The notes beneath the pieces were generated by a model that saw nothing but the letters and a program-made list of their open reading frames with translations, was not told the DNA's origin and ran no database searches. Position numbers and translations under genes: made by a program. Below are positions 15,276-22,590 of a stretch of 36,883 nucleotides of DNA, piece after piece; position 1 is the stretch's first letter; each line of letters opens with the position of its first letter. Source of the DNA: Thermoplasmata archaeon (lineage in GTDB: Archaea > Thermoplasmatota > Thermoplasmata > Methanomassiliicoccales > Methanomethylophilaceae); the NCBI GenBank assembly GCA_015063285.1, contig SUST01000013.1, positions 1 to 36,883 of the forward strand, given 5' to 3'.

Positions 15276-16382
15276 TCAGGACTTGGAGTCGGGACTAGCA
15301 TCTATATAGAGAGATAAAACGTCTTTAAGGGGAAGATCAGTTTTGAATGAAGTTGGACAGATATGTGTGGGTGATGCTTTGCCGTGGGCATTCAGAAGTT
15401 CAATGAAATCGGCCAGTTTCGCGGGCGATTTCTTGATGTAAGATGACAGCTCGCTCATATCATAGACGAAAACTTCTGTGTCCAATTCGTTCTTCCAGAG
15501 GTCAAGGTATTTTCTGCATCTTTTCTCAGCAGCCATTCCAGTTGCATCCATTCTTGAGACGAACTCCTGATCATGGAGAGGACCAAGCCAGAAAGGACCG
15601 TATTTGTGGATGCTGTCGTAGTGCTTGGATGTGGACCTCTCAAGAGTCTCCATGTTGTATTCCATATAACCGAGCTGATCCATCATTCTGTCTGCTTTCT
15701 CTGCTCCCTCTTCGATCTGTATGTAGGTGCGGAAATAGTGGTCGGCATAGAATGAGAGCAACGGTTTCATTCCCCTGTCGAACTTGGCCAATTCTCTGGC
15801 GATGGAGCACATAAGGATGCGTAATCCTCCTTCATGACACATGTATCCCCTTACCGGTTCGGACTGATACCTGCGTCTGCACTTGGGTGCATGTGCGCCA
15901 GCAAGAGGGGCAGTGTCGGTGGCTGTGATGGCCAGAATCCCCTTCTTGCGACATCCCAAGATCGCTGATTGAATGAAGGGTACAGGGGAACCGAATGGAT
16001 CCAGGTCCACGTAATCAAATGCTTCGTCAGCGAACAATGAGTGCAGATTCCTAGTAGATGCTACGCAGTTCTGGAGATTATTCATGCTGATGTTTGCCTC
16101 GATATAGGGTATCGTGTCTGGGCTGATGTCATTGGCGGTCACCTGTGTGCCCTTGACCTCATTAGCAATCCTGACCGCCCTGGAGCCTGTGGCTGTCATG
16201 GCATCGGCAACAGTCAATTCCCTTCCTACGGCACGAAGGAACATGACACTAACATCGCGGTTGAATGCCATCTGTTCGTTGAAGAATACTCCTCCCTGGA
16301 TTTTCCCGGGTCCGCCCGAAGAGTGTTGCTCTGGGACCAGGATATCTGTGGATCCTTCGCGGATCACCATTCCATCAGGCAT
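15276..16382 (-). CDS. trm1: tRNA (guanine26-N2) dimethyltransferase
   Basis: Trm1 methylates G26 of tRNA with S-adenosylmethionine. The 368-aa protein has a Rossmann methyltransferase domain. The SAM loop is VADAMTATGSRAVRIANEV, followed by the VTANDISPDTIPYIEAN stretch and the catalytic DYVDLDPFGSPVPFIQSA motif. The Trm1-specific ATDTAPLAGAHAPKCRRRYQ lies in the middle, with the family's C-terminal domain after it. ATG 16382 overlaps the THEP1 stop (TGATG), and GGGGAG sits seven bases upstream; a TTG at 16385 is less likely. It is co-transcribed behind THEP1. Confidence 0.93.
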   Translation of the reverse strand: MPDGMVIREGSTDILVPEQHSSGGPGKIQGGVFFNEQMAFNRDVSVMFLRAVGRELTVADAMTATGSRAVRIANEVKGTQVTANDISPDTIPYIEANISMNNLQNCVASTRNLHSLFADEAFDYVDLDPFGSPVPFIQSAILGCRKKGILAITATDTAPLAGAHAPKCRRRYQSEPVRGYMCHEGGLRILMCSIARELAKFDRGMKPLLSFYADHYFRTYIQIEEGAEKADRMMDQLGYMEYNMETLERSTSKHYDSIHKYGPFWLGPLHDQEFVSRMDATGMAAEKRCRKYLDLWKNELDTEVFVYDMSELSSYIKKSPAKLADFIELLNAHGKASPTHICPTSFKTDLPLKDVLSLYIDASPDSKS

Positions 16383-16927
16383 CAAACATTCTCCCCATGC
16401 ATGAGACGGACAATCTTGTATGGCAAGATGTTCCTGTTGGTGGGGGTTACTTCCAAGATCCTTACATCATCCCTTCTCCGGATGTCCTGTAAAAGCGGGT
16501 TCCTGGATTTCTTGTGAAGGGTAATTATCATGGGTTTATCGGCATCCAGTGTTTCCTTGACGGCTTCTACGAATGCTTCGCTCTCAACTTCCATCTTTCC
16601 GACCTCATCGATCACGATGATGTCGCATTTTTCGATGGCTTCTTTGAGGGCTTTGACACCTACCTCTTCGAGTTTAGAAAGGTCGACACCTAGCTTACCG
16701 ACGACGACTTTGCTTTCGATATCTGTACTGGCGAAAACTGCTTTCTCGTCGGTCAAAAGATTCCTGACAGTAAAACCAGTCTTTTTCCTTCCTTCTTCGA
16801 TAGGCTCATCTACCATACCGCCTATCAATAGCTCTTCTTCTTTTAGCATCTCGATGACACGAAGAAGTGCATAGGTCTTTCCTGAGCCCGGAAGTCCTGT
16901 TATACCGATTTTGATATCAGTAATCAT
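16382..16927 (-). CDS. THEP1-family nucleoside-triphosphatase
   Basis: This 181-aa P-loop NTPase belongs to the THEP1 family (COG1618), which hydrolyses NTPs in vitro; its cellular role is open. The Walker A motif is GLPGSGKTYALLRV, residues 10-23. IIVIDEVGKMEVES is the Walker B segment and LHKKSRNP follows. The length is typical. ATG 16927 has GGAG at 16936-16933. A strong TATA (TATTTATAAATATTTT, minus strand, 16988-16973) drives it together with trm1. Confidence 0.88.
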   Translation of the reverse strand: MITDIKIGITGLPGSGKTYALLRVIEMLKEEELLIGGMVDEPIEEGRKKTGFTVRNLLTDEKAVFASTDIESKVVVGKLGVDLSKLEEVGVKALKEAIEKCDIIVIDEVGKMEVESEAFVEAVKETLDADKPMIITLHKKSRNPLLQDIRRRDDVRILEVTPTNRNILPYKIVRLMHGENV

Positions 16928-16970
16928 GATGTCTCCGCAGTCAATAGACTGGCTACATAATAATGGTCAC

Positions 16971-16990
16971 TAAAATATTTATAAATATCA
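16971..16990 (-). promoter_or_regulatory. TATA promoter of the THEP1-trm1 operon
   Basis: TATTTATAAATATTTTA read on the minus strand is one of the most AT-rich boxes in the window. It predicts a start near 16950 and a leader of some 25 bases with the GGAG site. The rest of the gap up to 17070 shows only a GTCT-TTTTT-AGAC dyad (17044-17056). Confidence 0.6.
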
Positions 16991-17070
16991 TCATAGACCC
17001 GCAAAAATCAACGCTATTAACATTATAGAGTTACTTGCAAATGTGTCTTTTTTAGACCCTTATTTCATCA

Positions 17071-17448
17071 TCATTCGATGGATGAGACATACATAAGAGG
17101 ATATTGCAAAATATCGTCATATCTCATCTCGGCAGTCACTTTAGTGTCTCCCAGGCGGATTACAACTATCGCGTCGATCATATCGCCAGTCAGAGAAACG
17201 TATGAATATGTGTCCCCGCCCTTTGTAAAGAAGGTGCGAGGTATCTTCACTCTGGCAGACTCGACATAGGGCTGGACCTCGATTGCTTTGGAGATCGTTC
17301 TTTCCAAATCCTCAACAGTATCCATGTTGACAGGGGTGCCGACGAACTGATGATAGATCGTGGCAAGTTTTATCCCGGCCTCGAACACAGCACGCTCGCG
17401 CTCGCTGCAGTTGAATCTTTCGTTGGCCAGTGATTCCCTGTCTGTCAA
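17071..17448 (-). CDS. mptD: Archaeal dihydroneopterin aldolase (MptD)
   Basis: This 125-aa protein matches the archaeal MptD family, which cleaves 7,8-dihydroneopterin to the hydroxymethyl pterin in methanopterin synthesis. Diagnostic segments are CSERERAVFEAGIKLATIYHQ near residues 14-34, the GTPVNMDTVEDLERTI helix, EVQPYVESARVKIP and a closing MRYDDILQYPLMYV strand. It is unrelated in sequence to bacterial FolB. Only four bases separate it from the citrate synthase stop, so it is co-transcribed with gltA. Methanopterin is the C1 carrier of most methanogens; in Methanomassiliicoccales, which lack the full CO2-reducing branch, a tetrahydropterin is presumably used for anabolic C1 transfer. 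Confidence 0.85.
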   Translation of the reverse strand: MTDRESLANERFNCSERERAVFEAGIKLATIYHQFVGTPVNMDTVEDLERTISKAIEVQPYVESARVKIPRTFFTKGGDTYSYVSLTGDMIDAIVVIRLGDTKVTAEMRYDDILQYPLMYVSSIE

Positions 17449-17452
17449 CAGA

Positions 17453-18802
17453 TCATCTCTTCTCTATAGGTACGTAATCCCTGGGTTCGTGTATGTTGAT
17501 ATAGGCTGGCCTAAGGATCTTGTTGGATGTAATCAGCTCTTCTATGCGGTGTGCGCTCCATCCCACAATTCTGGCGGTTGCGAACAGAGGGGTGAAGACC
17601 TCTTTGGGGATGTCCATCATATCATATACGAATCCGCTGTAGAAATCGACATTGGCGCAAACACTCTTGTTGTTGTGCTTATGAGCCATGATGAGTCCGG
17701 GCGCGATTTTCTCAATGTTCTTGTAATAGGTGTAGTCCTTGGTACGGTTCTTCTCCAAGGCCAACTCTTCCACAAGGGATTTGAAAACCTTAGCACGGGG
17801 GTCGGATTTGGTGTAGATGGCGTGGCCCATCCCATAGATGAGGCCAGAGTTGTCAAATGCCTTTTTGTCCAGAATCTTGTTGAGATAATCTGTAAGGGCT
17901 TCCTCGTCGTTAGGGTCTTTGACATGTTTCTTGATATCGGCCATCATGTCCATGACCTTGAGGTTGGCCCCTCCATGCTTAGGTCCTTTCAATGATGACA
18001 TGGCCGCTGCAACAACGGCATACGTATCAGAACCGCTGGATGTCGTGACCCTTGTTGTGAATGTAGAGTTGTTTCCTCCTCCATGCTCCATGTGCAGGAC
18101 AAGGGCAAGGTCCAGGACCACAGCTTCGAGCTTCGAGTATTTCTTGTTGGGCCTGAGCATGCGTAGGAAATTCTCCGCAGTGGAAAGATTCGGATCAGGG
18201 TTGTGTATGTACATGCTCTGGCCGTTTATGTAGTGGTTGTAAGCATGATAGCTGTAGGCAGTCAGAAGAGGGAAGACTGTGATCAGGTACAAGGTCTGCC
18301 TCAGGACATTGTCCAGAGAGTTGTCAAGTGCATCATCGTCGTATGAGGCAAGGAACAGAATCTCTCTGGATATCGCGTTCATAACGTCCTTACTGGCCGC
18401 TTTCATGATGACGTCTCTAGTGAAGGTCTTCGGCAGTTTGCGGTTTTTATTAAGAATCTCTTTGAACTCATCGAGATCCTTTTCGTTGGGCAGCTTGCCG
18501 AACATGATGAGGTATGCGATCTCTTCGAAACCGTATCTTTTGTTTAGGAATCCTGAGGTAAGGTCCTCTATACTGTATCCGCGATAGCGAAGGATGCCTT
18601 CGCACTCCACTTTCTCCCCATCGATAATGGTTGTACCGTCTACCTGCGAGATCTCCGTAAGTCCTACGATGACTCCGTTGCCCTGTGCGTCGCGCAGACC
18701 TTTCTTCACGTCGTATTTGGAATACTCTGTCGGCTGAAAACTGTCATTCTCCTCGCACATCTTGTGTTTGGCTTCAATAAACTCGACGTATTCCTTCTTC
18801 AT
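17453..18802 (-). CDS. gltA: Citrate synthase (Si type, long form)
   Basis: The enzyme condenses acetyl-CoA and oxaloacetate to citrate, the entry to 2-oxoglutarate and glutamate. The protein (449 aa from ATG 18802) has an N-terminal extension of some 40-60 residues and then the standard fold: GILRYRGYSIEDL, the histidine motifs LHMEHGGGNNSTFT and LKGPKHGGAN, GMGHAIYTKSDPRA with the catalytic histidine, and NVDFYSGFVYDMM with the catalytic aspartate. The length and extension resemble citrate synthases of anaerobic Firmicutes more than the short archaeal form, which may indicate transfer (inference). AGGAG lies at 18815-18811, so ATG 18802 is preferred over GTG 18811. TATA: CTTTAATTAAG, 18854-18844. 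Confidence 0.93.
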   Translation of the reverse strand: MKKEYVEFIEAKHKMCEENDSFQPTEYSKYDVKKGLRDAQGNGVIVGLTEISQVDGTTIIDGEKVECEGILRYRGYSIEDLTSGFLNKRYGFEEIAYLIMFGKLPNEKDLDEFKEILNKNRKLPKTFTRDVIMKAASKDVMNAISREILFLASYDDDALDNSLDNVLRQTLYLITVFPLLTAYSYHAYNHYINGQSMYIHNPDPNLSTAENFLRMLRPNKKYSKLEAVVLDLALVLHMEHGGGNNSTFTTRVTTSSGSDTYAVVAAAMSSLKGPKHGGANLKVMDMMADIKKHVKDPNDEEALTDYLNKILDKKAFDNSGLIYGMGHAIYTKSDPRAKVFKSLVEELALEKNRTKDYTYYKNIEKIAPGLIMAHKHNNKSVCANVDFYSGFVYDMMDIPKEVFTPLFATARIVGWSAHRIEELITSNKILRPAYINIHEPRDYVPIEKR

Positions 18803-18843
18803 ACGTTTCACTCCTGACTTTACACTACTGAATTATTCGACTC

Positions 18844-18854
18844 TTAATTAAAGG
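18844..18854 (-). promoter_or_regulatory. TATA box of gltA-mptD
   Basis: CTTTAATTAAG on the minus strand lies about 47 bases before the gltA ATG. It is a plausible archaeal promoter with a leader of about 22 bases holding the AGGAG site. Confidence 0.45.
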
Positions 18855-18951
18855 GTTGCGACCTTTTTGCCTCGATAATTTAAGTCTATGTACAAAAATA
18901 TTCATAAATCAACATTTGTGTCTCATATAGACTATTTATAGTGTCCCTGAG

Positions 18952-18979
18952 TTGGATTATACATCCAAGGTTTTATATT
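18952..18979 (+). promoter_or_regulatory. Dyad operator abutting the TATA box of the Panacea-like gene
   Basis: TTGGAT (18952-18957) and ATCCAA (18963-18968) form a perfect 6+6 dyad with a five-base spacer, two bases before the TATA element TTTTATATT (18971-18979). A repressor bound here would block TBP/TFB. A second small palindrome, CTATTTATAG, lies at 18932-18941. Confidence 0.5.
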
Positions 18980-19008
18980 GAGTAATCACTATTTTTTATT
19001 GATAACTC

Positions 19009-19593
19009 ATGACTACGCACTCCGCCATCGATGTCGCCAACTTTTTTATCGATTACTACGGGCGCTCCGTAGACCCGATGAACCTGCCCCGTGTTCAGTA
19101 CTTCTGCTATTTCGCACAGGTTGAGAGCCTATGCCGCAACGGAACACCAATTATCGAGGACACATTCAGAGCATATCCTTCCGGCCCCGCACTGACTAGG
19201 TTGGAGTTCTACTACGAGGGTTCCGGCAATATGCCTATCAAGGTCTACAAGGAGTTCGACAGAAGCATCTTCGACAAAGAGGATCTCCAGCTCCTGATGG
19301 ATGTGGCAATCTACTACAACACCTTCTCTACTTCGGAGCTCCAGATCATGACATACGTCAACAACGGTCCATGGCAGTACGTGTACTCTCAGGGGACAGA
19401 TCTGTTGGATATAAGCAACGATTTCATCAAAGCGTTCTATGAGGGGCTTCCGAGGATACCCAACTACAGGGAACAGATCTGGACTGCAATCCACGGATCA
19501 TGCGATATCGAGATCATGCCCGTATTCAAATCTGAAGAAGTGGCTCCAATCGATGTAAATACTCCTAGCGAAGTTACCTCTACATGGGAGTGA
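19009..19593 (+). CDS. Panacea/SocA-like (DUF4065) protein
   Basis: This 194-aa protein resembles the Panacea (DUF4065, SocA/GepA) domain, known as the antitoxin half of many toxin-antitoxin pairs and as a phage/prophage-associated protein. The match is by pattern: AIDVANFFIDYYG at the start; NLPRVQYFCYFAQVESLCRNG in place of the usual LKLQKLLYFAQ helix; the EDTFRAYPSGPALTRL strand in place of the EAWKYGP motif; an LLMDVAIYYNTFSTSELQIMTY helix pair; and GPWQYVYSQG, the family's SPW-x-x-x-Y end. Some 40 extra residues follow. It overlaps the next gene by 10 bp. No toxin-like partner of known type is adjacent. Confidence 0.65.
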   Translation: MTTHSAIDVANFFIDYYGRSVDPMNLPRVQYFCYFAQVESLCRNGTPIIEDTFRAYPSGPALTRLEFYYEGSGNMPIKVYKEFDRSIFDKEDLQLLMDVAIYYNTFSTSELQIMTYVNNGPWQYVYSQGTDLLDISNDFIKAFYEGLPRIPNYREQIWTAIHGSCDIEIMPVFKSEEVAPIDVNTPSEVTSTWE

Positions 19594-19775
19594 TTCAGGT
19601 ATCAGGGAAGGATAACGAGGTACGTAACGGTCAGACGATACAGCAAGCCGTTACGGAGCTCGGTCTTCATCCAGATTCCTATTTGTACTTGGTGGATGGC
19701 AAACCTGTCCCTATGGACACTGTGATCGCGGACGAAATGGTCGTCAAGGCCATGAGGGTCGCATCCGGCGGATGA
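19584..19775 (+). CDS. ThiS/MoaD/SAMP-like ubiquitin-fold protein
   Basis: This 63-aa beta-grasp protein of the sulfur-carrier/small archaeal modifier type ends in Ala-Ser-Gly-Gly, the di-glycine tail adenylated by E1-like enzymes. IQVSGKDNEVRNGQTIQQAV is the first hairpin and helix, LHPDSYLYLVDGKPVPMDT the central strands, and VVKAMRVASGG the last strand and tail. It may serve in tRNA thiolation, molybdopterin or thiamin sulfur transfer, or protein conjugation; the sequence does not decide. The matching E1 candidate is at 8696. ATG 19584 lies inside the Panacea-like gene; GTG 19590 is possible. The neighbouring cob gene converges flush with its stop. Confidence 0.82.
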   Translation: MGVIQVSGKDNEVRNGQTIQQAVTELGLHPDSYLYLVDGKPVPMDTVIADEMVVKAMRVASGG

Positions 19776-20609
19776 TCACAGTCCTGCCATCCTCATCATG
19801 AGGTTGAAGTCGAAACCGTCTTCTTCCGCATGAGTTATCATTTCATCCAGATTTGCGATGAATGCGGAATGGACATCATTACCTTCCAGCTTTCCTTCCG
19901 AAGATGAAAGGGAGTCCTCTTCGGGGAATCTCAGATATTCGTATCTGAGGACGCCGAGGCACTTCATACCAGTCATCGTTTCTATCTGACGTATGGCGGA
20001 TTCCAATATTGAACCATCGCCTCTGAATCTGTTGATTATGAATCCCTTGAGCTGTGGCTTGAGGTCATCAGGGATGAGCTTCCATGTTCCGTATATCGCA
20101 GCGAAGACACCGCCTCTTTCGATATCGCCAATGATAACGGCGGGAACTCCCGTTTCCTTCATCAATCCGACATTGGCCAGATCGGTTTTCATGAGATTGA
20201 GCTCAACAGGGGAACCAGAACCCTCGCATAGGACGAGTTGGTGTCTGGAGTTCATCCTGTCGTAAGCTTTCTTCACCTCTTTTAGGGCCATTTCGCGATC
20301 CATGGGGGAGTCTTTTGTTATGTCCTTGTAGGGCTTACCGTTGAGGACAAGCTGCATCACTCCCTTTCCAGAGGGTTTCAGGAGAACAGGGTTCATATCG
20401 GTCTCGGGGTCCAGACCGGCGGCCCAGGCTTGGAATGCCTGCCCCATACCGATCTCCCCGCCATCCTTCGTGGCTATCGAGTTCAATGACAGGTTGGATC
20501 CTTTGAACGGGGCAACATCGATTCCTTTCCTGTTCAGATATCTGCACATCATGGCGCACACTGTAGTCTTTCCCGCACCGGATGATGTACCCAAGAAAAG
20601 AATGCTCAC
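19776..20609 (-). CDS. Short cobyric acid synthase paralogue without amidotransferase domain
   Basis: This 277-aa protein is homologous to the N-terminal ATPase half of CobQ/CbiP. The P-loop is GTSSGAGKTTVCAMMCRYLN, followed by VAPFKGSNLSLNS, DMNPVLLKPSGKGVMQLVLNGK, CEGSGSPVELNLMKTDLANVG and IGDIERGGVFAAIYGT. The glutaminase domain (no Cys or His motif) is missing. Yet the last residues, FDFNLMMRMAGL, resemble the extreme C-terminus of the long neighbour (DMDIEKLMEIAGV), as if the GATase had been removed from the middle. It overlaps the upstream full-length gene by ATGA. It may act as partner or regulator of the long enzyme, or amidate a different corrinoid intermediate. Confidence 0.82.
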   Translation of the reverse strand: MSILFLGTSSGAGKTTVCAMMCRYLNRKGIDVAPFKGSNLSLNSIATKDGGEIGMGQAFQAWAAGLDPETDMNPVLLKPSGKGVMQLVLNGKPYKDITKDSPMDREMALKEVKKAYDRMNSRHQLVLCEGSGSPVELNLMKTDLANVGLMKETGVPAVIIGDIERGGVFAAIYGTWKLIPDDLKPQLKGFIINRFRGDGSILESAIRQIETMTGMKCLGVLRYEYLRFPEEDSLSSSEGKLEGNDVHSAFIANLDEMITHAEEDGFDFNLMMRMAGL

Positions 20610-22429
20610 TCTTTCACCCCTGCGATTTCCATTAGCTTTTCAATGTCCATGTTGTCCTCGAATACCTTGGCCAGCTTGGAAAGGTTCTCCTCCAATATCG
20701 AATCGTAATCCTCCGCGTTGCTGGTGTCTACGGGTTCCCCTTCATGCTTGACAAAGGATAGGAAGTACTTCCTGAATGCCGGTTTATCGAATATGCCGTG
20801 CTGATAGGTTCCAAAAGTCAGGTCAGCCTCTCTCACAGAACCTTCCGGGACGGGGTCTGCATGGAATCTGCTCAGCATGACCAGAGGCTGCTTCTCATTC
20901 ACCTCTGAGATTCCCATATGGAGCTCGTATCCAGTTATCTCGCCACCGTTTCCGACTGCAAGAACCCCCTCGTTCTGTATGATCTGTTTATCGTATTCTC
21001 CGAATTTCGTGATGTTGTCAAAGAATCCAAGCGCCTCATAAACCTGGGGCTTGCCGTTCTCTATTCCGTTGGAATCATCCAGGATCCTGCCCATCATCTG
21101 GTATCCGCCACATATGCCTACTATCGGGACCTTCTTCCACAGTTTCCTGATCTCATCAGCGATACCAGTCTCCTGCAGCCATATGTAATCAGAGACTGTA
21201 TTCTTGGTTCCGGGCATAACAATGGCGTCGACCCCTTTAAGGTCTTCAGGCCTTTCAACGAAGACAGTGGAGACGTCCTCGAGGAAAAGAGGGTCCAGAT
21301 CTGTGAAGTTGGCCATTCTCGGGAACTTGATGACCCCTATCAGGGACCTCCCTTCTCCCTTGGAATGTACTCCCCTCAGTGCCTCAGAATCCTCACTTGG
21401 GAGCACGACATCGGCATGCGGGATAATGCCGATCACTGGTATGCCCGTGATCCTCTCCAGTTCTTCCGCGCCAGGTTTCAGATTGTCCGTGTTTCCGCGT
21501 ACGTTATTGAGAATGATTCCTTTGATACGCTTCCTGTCCTTCTCAGGGATCAGGTCGATGGTGCCTACTGCGTATGCGAACGAGCCTCCCCATTCGACAT
21601 TGACTACCAGGATCACATTGGCATCCGCAATCTCAGCGGCACGCATATTGGCGATATCCTTGTCATAGATGTTGATCTCCGCTGGAGAACCCGCACCTTC
21701 CATGACGACGCAGTCATATCTGTCCTTGAGGAAATCCACATGTTCTTTCACAATCTGAATTCCTGGCCCGGGGACAAAATCGTTGTAGTATCCTTCCACA
21801 TTGTAATCGGCGAACGGCTTGCCGCATACCATTACCTGCGAAACGGTATCCCCTTTCGGTTTGAGAAGAATCGGATTCATATGTGCATCGGGATTGGTGA
21901 TCCCTGCCGCTTTGGCCTGGAGCACTTGAATCATGGCAATCTCCGCACCGGTTCTGGTGACCTTGGAATTCAGGCTCATGTTCTGGGATTTGAAAGGAGC
22001 TACCAGGTATCCTCTGTTGTGGAGTATCCTGCATATGGCCGCTACCGTGACCGATTTTCCAGCATCGGAAGTAGCACCGACCACCATAAGCGCTTTTCCG
22101 GGTTTCCAGAACTTCTCTTTGGCTGCTTTGAAGATATCGTTGAAACGCTTATCCTTGGCGTCGGTGATACCGAGGCGGTCGATCTCCGAATAGATGAATT
22201 TGACGACTGGGGTCCTGTGTATGAACAGGCAATCTGAGCAGTTCCACACGGGGCCGTGCCTCCCCTGGAGTTCCCAGCCGAAGGTCTTGTCATTACATGG
22301 GAAGAACGGACAATAGCAGAAGGAACAATCCTGGCCTGTGAAGTGTGCCGGATGATAAGGGCAGTTATGGTCTGGTCCGAGCCACCCTCTTTTAATCTCG
22401 TCATTGACCTTCTTCGCAATCTTCTCCAT
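20606..22429 (-). CDS. cbiP: Cobyric acid synthase with N-terminal Cys-rich domain
   Basis: CbiP/CobQ amidates adenosyl-cobyrinate a,c-diamide at four carboxylates to give cobyric acid. The protein is about 607 aa from ATG 22429 (a TTG at 22453 is in frame), over 100 more than usual. The excess is an N-terminal metal-binding-like domain with seven cysteines: NCPYHPAHFTGQDC, SFCYCPFFPC and NCSDC, then IHR. The synthetase domain follows (GATSDAGKSVTVAAICRIL, MNPILLKPKGDTVSQVM, EGAGSPAEINI, VEWGGSFAYAVGTI). Last comes the glutaminase domain with nucleophile motif PIVGICGGYQMMG and TYQHGIFD. The Cys-rich domain resembles the cysteine-rich small domain found at the end of some archaeal CobD proteins. 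Confidence 0.92.
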   Translation of the reverse strand: MEKIAKKVNDEIKRGWLGPDHNCPYHPAHFTGQDCSFCYCPFFPCNDKTFGWELQGRHGPVWNCSDCLFIHRTPVVKFIYSEIDRLGITDAKDKRFNDIFKAAKEKFWKPGKALMVVGATSDAGKSVTVAAICRILHNRGYLVAPFKSQNMSLNSKVTRTGAEIAMIQVLQAKAAGITNPDAHMNPILLKPKGDTVSQVMVCGKPFADYNVEGYYNDFVPGPGIQIVKEHVDFLKDRYDCVVMEGAGSPAEINIYDKDIANMRAAEIADANVILVVNVEWGGSFAYAVGTIDLIPEKDRKRIKGIILNNVRGNTDNLKPGAEELERITGIPVIGIIPHADVVLPSEDSEALRGVHSKGEGRSLIGVIKFPRMANFTDLDPLFLEDVSTVFVERPEDLKGVDAIVMPGTKNTVSDYIWLQETGIADEIRKLWKKVPIVGICGGYQMMGRILDDSNGIENGKPQVYEALGFFDNITKFGEYDKQIIQNEGVLAVGNGGEITGYELHMGISEVNEKQPLVMLSRFHADPVPEGSVREADLTFGTYQHGIFDKPAFRKYFLSFVKHEGEPVDTSNAEDYDSILEENLSKLAKVFEDNMDIEKLMEIAGVKE

Positions 22430-22477
22430 GGTAATCGTGGGATGTATCTGCAAATACAGTTATTACGCATTCGGTCG

Positions 22478-22544
22478 CCGAAAGTGCAGAGCTTATAAAC
22501 GATATGTTGTCTGGATAGGTGGGCAAATCATTTTCCACTTTCGG
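22478..22544. promoter_or_regulatory. Divergent promoter region with 9-bp inverted repeat
   Basis: CCGAAAGTG (22478-22486) recurs inverted as CACTTTCGG (22536-22544). Between them, GCTTATAAAC (22491-22500) can serve as TATA toward cbiP. For the nuclease gene, CTTATAC (22563-22569) lies about 25 bases before ATG 22591. TCGGTCGCCGA (22471-22481) is a further small dyad overlapping the left arm. Confidence 0.4.
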
Positions 22545-22590
22545 GCACCCTCTGCTTCCGTTCTTATACTCTGAACAAGATTATTCCCCG

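Noticed and set aside
17044-17056. GTCT-TTTTT-AGAC as a terminator.
   Set aside because: The stem has only four pairs, and the T-run is on the plus strand where no gene ends; on the minus strand behind mptD it reads as an A-run.
20918-22237. A 439-codon plus-strand reading frame opposite cbiP.
   Set aside because: It is antisense to a gene with intact catalytic motifs across the whole span, and its translation matches no family I recognise.
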